From JADFQT01 sp965216025 (lineage in GTDB: Bacteria; Chloroflexota; Dehalococcoidia; Lucifugimonadales; UBA3495), in the NCBI GenBank assembly GCA_965216025.1, contig CBDCEX010000017.1:62001-126000 (forward strand): a stretch of 64,000 nt of DNA. The letters run 5' to 3'. This document shows positions 56,671-64,000 of this stretch, piece after piece; the stretch's first letter is position 1; each line of letters starts with the position of its first letter. The notes below the pieces were generated by a model. The model made no database searches, had not been told where the DNA came from, and worked only from the letters and a program-made list of their open reading frames with translations. Position numbers and translations under genes: made by a program.

Positions 56671-56844
56671 AAGTCTGGCCGGAAAGCCATTGGCCGGGTT
56701 TTGCGCTACGCCAATCAGACGTATTCCAGTCTTATGCGGCACAGTAATACATGTACTACGTTGAAATGCCCGCTATTGCATCGATAATCGACGTTATGAA
56801 AACGACGGTTTGGGGAGAATCGGGGTTTCCGGCCAGACTTCTAG
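56667..56844. mobile_element. MITE related to IS1182, copy 3
   Basis: Nearly identical to the element at 3086-3262 (two or three substitutions seen) with ends CTAGAAGTCTGGCCGGAAA. It shares CTAG 56667-56670 with the IS701-type MITE, so one inserted into the target site of the other. Confidence 0.88.
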
Positions 56845-57185
56845 AATACTTGACGAGTTACAAACCAATTATAGGTGACTACCTTAGGTATACCCCTTTC
56901 CCAGCTAGGGCCAGCTTTGGGGATAAAGTGCGTCGGAAAATCCGTACCAAAGCTATACAAATACAAAAGTTTAAGAAAATGCCGTACACAGGACAGGTGT
57001 AAAAACAGGCGAATAGGGCGTTATAAGCGTGTTTTAACCGGTTAACCCCAAAATATGGGAATTCTCCGACCGGCCAAGCCGGAGATTACGAGTTGGTTCG
57101 ATATTTTCAGCGAAAAGACACATAAACTATTGGTAGCGTGAAGAAATTATTGTGCTAGATGGTTGGGGTAGGTTATCTTCTTCCC
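56845..57185. other. Spacer, no recognised gene
   Basis: AT-richer sequence follows the MITE. A frame running out of the MITE reaches 57002, but it resembles no known protein. Confidence 0.4.
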
Positions 57186-57290
57186 ATGAATCAGCGGGAT
57201 CAATCGACCGTCGTGGAAGTCGATGGCAAGTCATTAAGACTCACTCACTTGTCGAAGGTGATGTTTCCTGAGGACGGCTTGCCATGTCTG
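57186..57290 (+). pseudogene. Remnant of a LigD-type primase-polymerase gene start
   Basis: About 30 codons read TVVEVDGKSLRLTHLSKVMF and PEDG, the conserved N-terminus of the LigD polymerase domain (VDGxxLRLSNLDKVLYPEDG). The rest of the gene is absent: the sequence after about 57280 is unrelated and leads into the LLM gene. Confidence 0.6.
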
Positions 57291-57339
57291 AACTTCTCCT
57301 TTACTCCTAACGCCCTGATCCCCGGACTAAAAGAAAATC

Positions 57340-57771
57340 ATGTCTGAAAGTAACTCCATATCATTTGGAATCGCCCTTCCCCAGGTCTTTTACCCAGGCT
57401 CGGTGGATATGGCCCTGGTGGGCTCGTTTGTAACTCGGGCCGAAGCTCTGGGGTTCGAGAGCCTTTGGGTTCAGGAACGCATAATCGGCGGCGTCGACTC
57501 CCTGGAACCGGTGAACCTGTTGTCCTACGCGGCCGCGCTGACTCAAACCGCTAAGCTAGGCGCCTCGGTGCTTATAGGCGCCTCGGTGCTTATCCCATCC
57601 ACTCGCAATCCTGTAATGCTGGCCAAGGAGATAACCACACTGGACCACCTCAGCAACGGGCGTCTAATCGTTGGAGTCGGACTTGGTGGTCGCGTTGAAC
57701 AATACCATCTCTTCGGCGCTCCGTCGGAAAGAAGGGTGGGCTATTTCCTAGAAAGCATTGAGGTCATGAAG
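57340..57771 (+). pseudogene. LLM-class (F420-type) oxidoreductase, 3'-truncated by IS66 copy 2
   Basis: The N-terminal 144 residues of a luciferase-like oxidoreductase are present: SFGIALPQVF, RAEALGFESLWVQERI, and EITTLDHLSNGRLIVGVGLG. The gene is cut at 57771 by IS66, and the sequence beyond that element belongs to a different gene on the other strand, so the 3' half is gone. An 18-bp tandem duplication (57559-57594) doubles GASVLI in the protein, in frame. Confidence 0.85.
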
Positions 57772-59210
57772 GTAAGTGTTCAGATTTGAGGGGAAGCGAG
57801 CAACCGGCGGCATTCCAGGAGGGGATTGAGACCTCTGGCCCGCCAGGTGCCAAAGAGGGATGCCAAGGTCATCTTGCTGTCGGTGCCCTGCCCTGAGCGG
57901 GTGCCGCCGCTGATCTTGCGACTGGTTACCAGATGCCGCAGGCTCCGCTCGGCGGCGTTGTTGTCTGAGGGCACGGCTGGGTCCGACACGAAGACAAACA
58001 GTTCCTTGATGAACCGTTCCATGCGCCGGCAGAGCTTGGCCTGAACCGCCAGGGGATCTTTAAGGAAAGGCCGCGCCAAGACCATTAGTTTCTCCTCCAG
58101 CATTAGCTGGGTGCGATGGCCTGGCTGGGCTCGGGGAAGGACCGAGGCCTTGGCCTCCGTGTAGACCTGGTGAACCGCCTCGGCCCACTGAGCCAGCCCA
58201 GCGTCTTCTGGGTACAACCCTTTCAGGTCATGGATATCCCGCAGCAGATGAGCCCAGCACCGTTGCTTCAGGCCCGGGTAGTGGTTATAGGCGGCGTAGA
58301 AATCACTGACCAACACTCCGCTGAAGGAGGAATCCAGCACCTCATCCACCACCCCCTTATCCCGACCCCGACGCAGGAAGTATCGTTCGCTGGGAGTGCT
58401 GAAGGTCCAAACATAGCCGTTGCTCCCGTCCTGGCGCCAGCCGGTTTCGTCGCCCTGCACCACGGGACTGGCGCGGACTTGCTCGAGCACCTCTCGCACC
58501 GCCGTCTCAGCCTGACGGGCTACTCCATGGACGGCCTGGACGATGGCACCAACACTCAGGTGCAACTGATGGACGGTCTCCAGGTACCATTGACCCCAAA
58601 GATGATTCTTATGGGCAACCGTCCCTCCTCCCGCAGGGTCACCATCAGGCTTACCAGATTGACCCCCAGGCGCTGCTGGCCCAGAACCACCCCCTGCAGG
58701 GCTTCTTTGGGCAGCCGGCGCCGCTGGCATACCGGACAGATGCGGGCTACCAGGGCGTGCTCGGTCACTTCTACCGGAGCCACCGGTAGCTCAATGACTT
58801 CCCGAGTTCGCTGTACCCATCCGCCGTTCAGGTGAGTCCCGCAGTCGGGACAGACCGCCACGGCATGCTCCACCCGCTGGGTAGGAGTCATGCGCTGGCG
58901 GGCGAAGCCATGGCGGCGCGGCTTTCTGGGCTCCTTTTTCTCCGGCGCTTGCCGGCTGGAGTGCGGCTGATTACCCGGCATCCCCGACGACCCGCGCCGG
59001 TTGGGACGGGATTCCAGAACCCCAATCCGCCTTTGCAAATCGGCAATGACTGCCCGCTGGCCGGCAATTATCTCCAGCAGAGTTTCGCGACTCGCCGCGT
59101 TCAGGTCTAGTTCAGTGTCCACCTCCCTGGTATGCCACAACTCCCCCGGCCATGCCAGCGTTTTTCCAACGGCTTTGAGCCAATTCACCTCATCAAGTCT
59201 GAACAGTTAC
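57772..59210 (-). mobile_element. IS66-family element, copy 2, without target duplication
   Basis: About 99% identical to copy 1 (24681-26111), with the same ends GTAAGTGTTCAGATTTGA and GTAACTGTTCAGACTTGA. Its length is 1439 bp, 8 bp more. The flanks (TCATGAAG and AAAGAGGC) do not match and belong to two different genes, so a rearrangement happened after insertion. Confidence 0.93.
57780..59188 (-). pseudogene. IS66-family transposase, disrupted by an 8-bp insertion
   Basis: The protein matches copy 1 almost throughout. An extra ACCCCAAA at about 58592-58599 (CCATTG, then GATGATT in copy 1) shifts the frame between the zinc-binding part and the DDE core. The upstream part (59188 to about 58600) has the two Cys pairs and the downstream part (to 57780) the SPVVQGDETGW and DNNAAERSLRHL motifs. 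It may still be mobilised by the intact enzyme of copy 1. Confidence 0.92.
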
Positions 59211-59374
59211 AAAGAGGCTAGTATACTTGCGCCTGCGGAATTCCCTGCTATGACACCTCCACGATCTAATCATCTCTGTAGCTCTGTGTGAGTGCGGGTA
59301 TTCAGGTAGGAGTCCGCTAAGGTACTGTCACGAAATAACTTATTCTTTACTACATGCTCAGCTATACTTAATGG

Positions 59375-60593
59375 GTGATAGTTGAAGGAGCGATTCAAGC
59401 TCGTTACCAAGCGATTGCCCCCGTTGTGGACGAGCGGGTGCGGCGGCTGGTGCTTGCCGCTGAGGCGTCGGCGGCCGGGCGTGGTGGCCAGGCAGCGGTT
59501 GCAAGGGCCACCGGAGCTTCTCGCGGGACGATTCGCCGCGGCATACGGGAGTTGGGCCAGCCGGCCGTAGGGGCCGCGAAGGGCCGCATCCGCCATCCTG
59601 GAGGCGGCCGGAAGCGCACCGTCGAGCATGACCCGAGCTTGCGCGAGGACTTGGACCGGCTGGTGGAGCCGACCAGCCGTGGGGATCCCGAGTCCCCGCT
59701 GCGCTGGACCTGCAAGAGCGTGCGTCAACTGGCGGTGGCATTGAAGCGCCAAGGGCACCAAGTCAGCCATCGCATGGTCGCCGAACTGCTCCACGACATG
59801 GGCTATAGCTTGCAAGCCAATCGCAAGACCCTGGCGGGGACGGAACACCCGGACCGCAACGCCCAGTTTGAGCACTTGGACCGGGCGGTGCAACTGCAAC
59901 TCTCCCTGGGAGAGCCGGTGATCTCCGTGGACACGAAGAAGAAGGAACTGGTGGGGCCCTTCAAGAACGGTGGGCGGGAGTTGCGTCCCAAGGGAGCGCC
60001 GGAGCAAGTGCTGGTGCATGACTTCCTGATTCCGGATTCTGGGCCGGGTCAGTCCTTATGGGGTGTACGATATCGCCCAGAACGAGGCCTGGGTCAGTGT
60101 GGGGACGGACCACGATACGGCTGCTTTTGCCGTCGAGAGCATCCGGCGTTGGTGGCGCGGCATGGGGCAGGCGCTCTACCCGAGCGCCACTCGGCTGCTG
60201 ATAACGGCCGACGCGGGCGGCAGCAATGGGTATCGGCTCCGCTTGTGGAAGCTGGAGTTGCAGAAATTGGCGGATGAGACGGGCCTTGAAATCGACGTGT
60301 GCCACCTCCCACCAGGGACCAGCAAGTGGAACAAGATCGAACACCGCTTGTTCTCCGCGATCAGTCAGAACTGGCGCGGAAAGCCGCTGGTGAGCCACGA
60401 GGTGGTGGTGAACTTGATCGGGGCGACCACGACCCGGACGGGGCTGCGGGTTCAGAGCCAACTGGACACCACCCGATACCCGGCCGGGCGCACCGTATCG
60501 GACGACGAACTCGAAGCCATCTATTTGCGTAGAGACTCTTTCCATGGTGAATGGAATTATTCGCTGCTACCCCGCGTTGCGCTGCTCAATTGA
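59375..60593 (+). pseudogene. ISAzo13-family transposase, frameshifted
   Basis: The first part (59375 to about 60055) reads GGQAAVARATGASRGTIRRG, PGGGRKRTVEHDPSLREDLD, and VISVDTKKKELVGPFKNGGR with the first catalytic Asp. A one-base slip near 60055-60065 precedes YDIAQNEAWVSVGTDHDTAA, LLITADAGGSNGYRLRLWK and PPGTSKWNKIEHRLFSAISQ, the second Asp and the Glu. These are the hallmarks of ISAzo13 (DDE_Tnp) transposases. The element's exact ends are not clear. It lies in the cyanophycinase-like gene, between about 59320 and 60607. Confidence 0.88.
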
Positions 60594-60678
60594 ACTAATT
60601 ATTCCGCCATCGATGAACACAGCATCCGCGGTCAGAAGCGGCTTAACAAATGCTTCTTCATTGGCTTCTTTCCGGTCC

Positions 60679-61838
60679 CTAAACCAAAGCCAAGGTGGGA
60701 ACTACATTTTGCAGTGATGGCAAAGGTAGGGAAGGTGTAAAAATCAATGCATCGGCTCGAGCTTGTAACAAGGTTCGGCAGCGATGTTTCACTTCATCCT
60801 TACGGTGAGCTAGTCCGCCGAAGAATGCATTCATCTTCTCTTGGACTTGGGCTTTTGTTCCCAGGCATTCGTTGGCCGTGACCTCTTCCCTGGCCCAGTC
60901 CCAGACGGCTTCGTCGGCATTGAAGTCTGGGCTGTAGGCCGGTAAGGCCACCAGCCTCAGCTGCAAGTCAGGGGTGGTCAAATAGCTGCGAATCGCTTCT
61001 CCTCGGTGGGCTGGCCCATTGTCCCAAATCACTACCAGAGGTCCAAGATGTTTTTCTCTTAGCTGCCGTAAAAAGGCGGTGGAGGTCTCGGCATTGCTGT
61101 TGCCGGCTATTTCCATGGCTTCCACCTCCCCAGCCTCCAAGCAAACTCCCGAGTAGTAGCAGGCCTTCTCTCCCCACCGAGGACTGGTAGAGTCCACCAG
61201 CGCCGGCTCTCCCTTGAGCACCCATTTCCCCCTCAGATCGGCATCGGCCCGAAAGTGGGCTTCATCCACGAAGAAGATCTTGGCTCCACTCTCTTGGGCC
61301 TCCTCTCGGATTTGGCTGTACTGGAGGACGAAGGCTTTCCGTTCTTCATCCTTGGCTTTCAGGAGGCGTTTCTTGGGTCGCTTCAGCACGAAGCCCAACC
61401 GATGGAGGTAGTTCAAGCAACTGCTCCGACTCAGCCCCAGGTCAAAGCTCTGCTTGAGAAATTGCCTTACTACTTTCCAGTTCCAGTTGGACAATTCAAT
61501 CCCCGCCTCCCCAGGCGGATTTTGCACCGCAGACTTCAGTTGGTTCTGTTGACCCCAGTTCAAGACGGGGGGGAACCCCCAGTCTGTTCAAAGACCAAAC
61601 CTTGGGCCCCGCCTCGGCGAAAGTTGGCCAGCCAGTTTCCAATGGTATGAGGCTCTCTGTCCAAAGCCTCAGCCATCTGGATAGCCGACCACCCTTGGGC
61701 CAACAACCATAGCCCGTGCCATCGCTCTCGCTCTCGAGGTGTTGGCGCTCGATACATCCTTTCCCGTAAGTCACCTACATTGAGTTGCCACTCTTCCAGG
61801 AGTTGCACTATGTCTGTCATCCCTTCCACCACCGCCAA
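60679..61838 (-). CDS. IS630-family transposase A, in two overlapping frames
   Basis: The first frame (61838-61560, 92 residues) is the HTH part (LAQGWSAIQMAEALDREPHT). The second (61563-60679, 294 residues) is the DDE core: KIFFVDEAHFRADADLRGKW, VVIWDNGPAHRG, LPAYSPDFNADEAVWDWARE. They overlap at TTGA with a run of seven C just before it (61567-61573, GGGGGGG on the plus strand). A -1 slip there would give one fusion protein, as known for several IS630 members. The stop codon TAG of the second frame uses the TA at the element's end. All catalytic residues are present. Confidence 0.88.
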
Positions 61839-61912
61839 TCGACTTCTTTTACAGAATATCGCAACTCCTCTTCGGGTTCGCTTTATGTAGGTTTCACCTT
61901 AGCTTTGGTTTA
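60680..61912 (-). mobile_element. IS630-family element A with TA duplication
   Basis: The ends TAAACCAAAGCCAAGGTGG and (inward) TAAACCAAAGCTAAGGTG match over about 26 bases with few changes. TA is duplicated (60680-60681, 61911-61912). It inserted in the cyanophycinase-like gene. A MITE with the same ends is in the nuclease gene at 16945. Confidence 0.92.
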
Positions 61913-62209
61913 GTATGAAGCCGCACAGGGTTACTAAAACCAAAACTATTTATCATTGAGCTACCCAGCATGGGGTCAGCATAGGCTGTCGGAATGCAAA
62001 CGAACGCGGCCTGTGGTCCGCCAGCTAACGCCATGAACAGTTTCTTGAAGTCCTGATCTACATTGCTGCCCCCTTGGATAAGTAAATCGCCTTTAGTTGG
62101 TCCCTTTGTATATTCCACTACCATGCCCCCAGATAACCAAAATAGGGGAGACTAAAGGAGTCGCTATGGGCTCATCAGAGCCTCCTGACCTCAAATACTG
62201 GGGGAAGGA

Positions 62210-62629
62210 TCAGGCCCGGGTTCCGTAGATGTGCTCGGGAACTACTATTACCGCCGACCGGCGCTGCTCCAGCATGGCGGCATCGTACTCCGGCCAGTTA
62301 GAATGCTCCGTGCCCGAAGCCGCCCGGTAAACGTCCCTGAGCGCTTCCCGCACCTCGACAGCATCGGTGATGCCGGCTGACAGCAGCTCGGCTCGGCCTT
62401 CCAGCACCACATACCCCCGCCAGTCCTCCTGGGAAACCAGCAAGGAGCAGCGCGGGTTGCGCCGCAGGTTGATCAGCTTGGCGCGACGGGCTGTGGTGGT
62501 GAAGGCCACGCCCTCCCGGTAGGGACCGCAGGTGACGATGCTCATTTGGGCTCCGCCGCTTCTCCTGAAGGTGGTCAGCACCCCCCGTCGGGTTTCGGCA
62601 ACGAAGGCGCGAAGGTTTTCGGACAGCAT
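62210..62629 (-). CDS. PPOX-class F420-dependent oxidoreductase
   Basis: This 139-residue protein has the split-barrel fold of the pyridoxamine-phosphate-oxidase-like superfamily, in the TIGR03618-like group that uses F420. Seen are GVLTTFRRSGGAQMSIVTCG, AFTTTARRAKLINLRRNPRC and the middle VVLEGRAEL. The small size and the K-x2-NLRRNPR cofactor-binding loop fit. The substrate is unknown. It is intact and lies on the same strand as SbcC, 50 bp downstream of it. Confidence 0.87.
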   Translation of the reverse strand: MLSENLRAFVAETRRGVLTTFRRSGGAQMSIVTCGPYREGVAFTTTARRAKLINLRRNPRCSLLVSQEDWRGYVVLEGRAELLSAGITDAVEVREALRDVYRAASGTEHSNWPEYDAAMLEQRRSAVIVVPEHIYGTRA

Positions 62630-62680
62630 AATTGGGCCTCGCTGAGTCAGGATTGACCATTCCAGGGCAAGGTTCGTGCC

Positions 62681-64000
62681 CTAGCTGAGCCAGAAGGTGG
62701 AGCCATCCCCGTTCTTCTGAACCTCGATACGCACGGGAAACATATCCTTCAGGTCTTCCAGGTGGGTTATAACGATAATCTTTTCGAAATCGTGCTGAAT
62801 GGAGCTAATCACGTCCAGTATCCGCTCTCGTCCCGCCCCGTCCTGAGTGCCGAACCCCTCGTCGATAAACAGGGTCGGCAGGGGAGCGCCCATCCGCTGC
62901 GCCAGCACCTTGGAGAGGGCTATCCGCAGCGCCAGGTTTACTCGGAAAGCCTCGCCGCCGCTGTACATTTCGTAACTTCTGGGCCCAAGCTCGTCGCTGA
63001 CGTTGATCTCCAGGGTCTCGATGGGTTCTCCCCGGCCGCTGCGGCGCTCCCGCTGGGTTTCCAGTTTTAAGTGCATTCGATTGTCCGTCATCTGCCCCAG
63101 CAGGTAATTGCCTTCCTCCTCCAGGCGGGGAATCACCGTTTCGATCAACATGGCCTGGACTCCCTGCCGGCCAAAGGCGGTGGCCAGCTCCTGATAAATG
63201 CCCTGGTCTTCCTCCAGCTCGGTCTTGCGGTTGGACACAGCGTCGAGCTCCTTGGCCAGGTCCTCCCTACGGCGCATCTGGCCTTCCAGGTACCCTCGCC
63301 GGGCGATGGCGGTTTGCTGTTTTCCCTCCGCCTCCGTTAGACCTAGCCCCGCCGCTTTCAGCTGGTCCTGAAGCTGGCCGAAACTATCAAGAGCCTCCTG
63401 GGCCTGCTGACCGGACAAGAGTTCCGCTCGGCGAGCTGTCAGTTCCTCTCGCCGTCGTAGGAGCATGTCGCGGGTTTGGGCCAGTGCCTCCTCTTCCTCG
63501 GGCAGCCGGGCCCGGGCTTGGGACAGCTGGACCTGGCGCTCCTCGAAACCCTGCAACTCTCGCATCTGAGCGTAGCTTTGTTGCCGGGCATCTTCCGCGT
63601 AACCCAGGCTTTTAATCTGCAGGTCAAGCTCTTGCAGCGTTTTATTCTCTTCCGCCGCGAACTCCCCCGACTCCAGGGAGGCTAGAGCAGATGCCAGCCG
63701 GGGCTGGGTTCCCGCCAACTCCTGCTGGGCTTGGCGGGACTCCAGGATCTGGCGTTCCACGTTATTGAGGGCGACTTCAAGCTCCCTCTGGGAACCGGCC
63801 AGCGCCTGCTCCTGTTGCGGCAAGGCTTGGTCCACATCGGACTTCTCCGACTGGAGGCTTTTCAGAACCGCTTGATTTTGGCGGTAGAGGTCTCGCTTTT
63901 CTTTTATTTCACGGCCATAGGTTTCGGCCAGCCCCTGGCAGGCATCCAGGGCCAACGACGTTCCGCAGAGGGCGCACACAGCCTGGTCGCCGTCCGGATT
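62681..64000 (-). CDS. sbcC: Exonuclease SbcCD subunit C (C-terminal part; continues beyond the window)
   Basis: The last 440 codons are in the window and the frame is open at the right edge. The first visible part holds CALC, one half of the zinc-hook CxxC, followed by a long coiled coil (about 300 residues) and the C-terminal ATPase half: signature MYSGGEAFRVNLALRIALSK, Walker B LPTLFIDEGFGTQD and the switch VITHLEDLKDMFP. SbcC with SbcD opens DNA hairpins and processes protein-blocked ends. The sbcD gene, if present, lies outside. Confidence 0.9.
   Translation of the reverse strand, partial: NPDGDQAVCALCGTSLALDACQGLAETYGREIKEKRDLYRQNQAVLKSLQSEKSDVDQALPQQEQALAGSQRELEVALNNVERQILESRQAQQELAGTQPRLASALASLESGEFAAEENKTLQELDLQIKSLGYAEDARQQSYAQMRELQGFEERQVQLSQARARLPEEEEALAQTRDMLLRRREELTARRAELLSGQQAQEALDSFGQLQDQLKAAGLGLTEAEGKQQTAIARRGYLEGQMRRREDLAKELDAVSNRKTELEEDQGIYQELATAFGRQGVQAMLIETVIPRLEEEGNYLLGQMTDNRMHLKLETQRERRSGRGEPIETLEINVSDELGPRSYEMYSGGEAFRVNLALRIALSKVLAQRMGAPLPTLFIDEGFGTQDGAGRERILDVISSIQHDFEKIIVITHLEDLKDMFPVRIEVQKNGDGSTFWLS

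Larger units (their letters stand above)
59211..62124 (-). pseudogene. Cyanophycinase-like (S51) peptidase, hit by three IS
   Basis: The three surviving pieces are: 62124-61913 (GDLLIQGGSNVDQDFKKLFM, AGGPQAAFVCIPTA, NPVRLHT), 60679 to about 60607 (RDRKEANEEAFVKPLLTADAVFIDGG), and about 59320-59211 (LADSYLNTRTHTELQ, then GGVIAGNSAGASILAS). The last has the family's catalytic Ser in GNSAGAS. Removing the IS630 with one TA gives LHTRDRKEAN in frame. An ISAzo13 separates pieces two and three and an IS66 ends piece three. The remainder is missing. One in-frame TGA lies in piece three after TELQR. The family cleaves cyanophycin or related Asp-containing peptides. Confidence 0.87.

Noticed and set aside
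56751..57002. Small gene starting in the MITE at 56667
   Set aside because: It runs out of the MITE into sequence that resembles no known domain. The start lies in the element, and the basic tail looks random.

Overview
The window looks like a segment of a GC-rich Chloroflexota genome, probably the SAR202 / Dehalococcoidia side. This is an inference from gene content, not from a marker gene: an S8-peptidase prodomain of the kind common there, two luciferase-like (LLM) flavin oxidoreductases, a CaiB-type CoA transferase, a two-subunit TPP decarboxylase, two DUF3500 proteins, an F420-type PPOX protein, and protein kinases fused to STAND ATPases. What stands out is the decay. At least nine insertion sequences (IS1182, ISAs1, two IS66, two IS1380, IS701, two IS630, ISAzo13), four MITE-like elements and many frameshifts sit among the intact genes, so much of the region is under relaxed selection or was acquired and is being lost.

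Layout. 1-3.9 kb: remnants of an S8 peptidase and a DUF4349 lipoprotein broken by IS1182 and a related MITE. 4-9.4 kb: an intact minus-strand run of ogt, a TgpA-like transglutaminase, a DUF58 protein and a MoxR ATPase. 9.9-12.1 kb: two overlapping thioredoxin-fold lipoprotein genes. 12.6-16.2 kb: two DUF3500 paralogues with an ISAs1 between them. 16.4-27.8 kb: mostly catabolic enzymes (hydroxyisobutyrate-dehydrogenase-like, dienelactone hydrolase, TPP enzyme pair, alpha/beta hydrolase, LLM oxidoreductase, CoA transferase, EamA transporter), with a TM0106-type nuclease broken by a MITE and the CoA transferase broken by IS66. 28.1 kb: tRNA-Pro beside an integrase remnant and a Flp pilin. 29.2-44.3 kb: two convergent kinase-STAND-TPR paralogues, each cut by IS1380. 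44.3-46 kb: a DEAD-box helicase. 46-62 kb: an IS graveyard with a second Flp pilin, thermonuclease-like lipoprotein remnants, three paralogues of an unrecognised small HTH plus C2H2-finger family, a binding protein paired with a histidine kinase, and a cyanophycinase-like gene hit by three different IS. 62.2-64 kb: a PPOX protein and the C-terminal part of SbcC, cut by the window edge.

The strongest structural result is at 31-44 kb. The two IS1380 copies are inverted relative to each other, and the reading frames and 4-bp flanks show that recombination between them inverted the 36.25-38.39 kb segment and swapped the 3' ends of the two kinase genes. The second theme is element biology: IS1182, IS701 and two MITE families all sit in CTAG, their excision restores reading frames exactly, and one MITE family carries an open frame that becomes a new N-terminus for the genes it enters. 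The third is a small HTH / C2H2 zinc-finger family present three times, next to duplicated thermonuclease-like genes.
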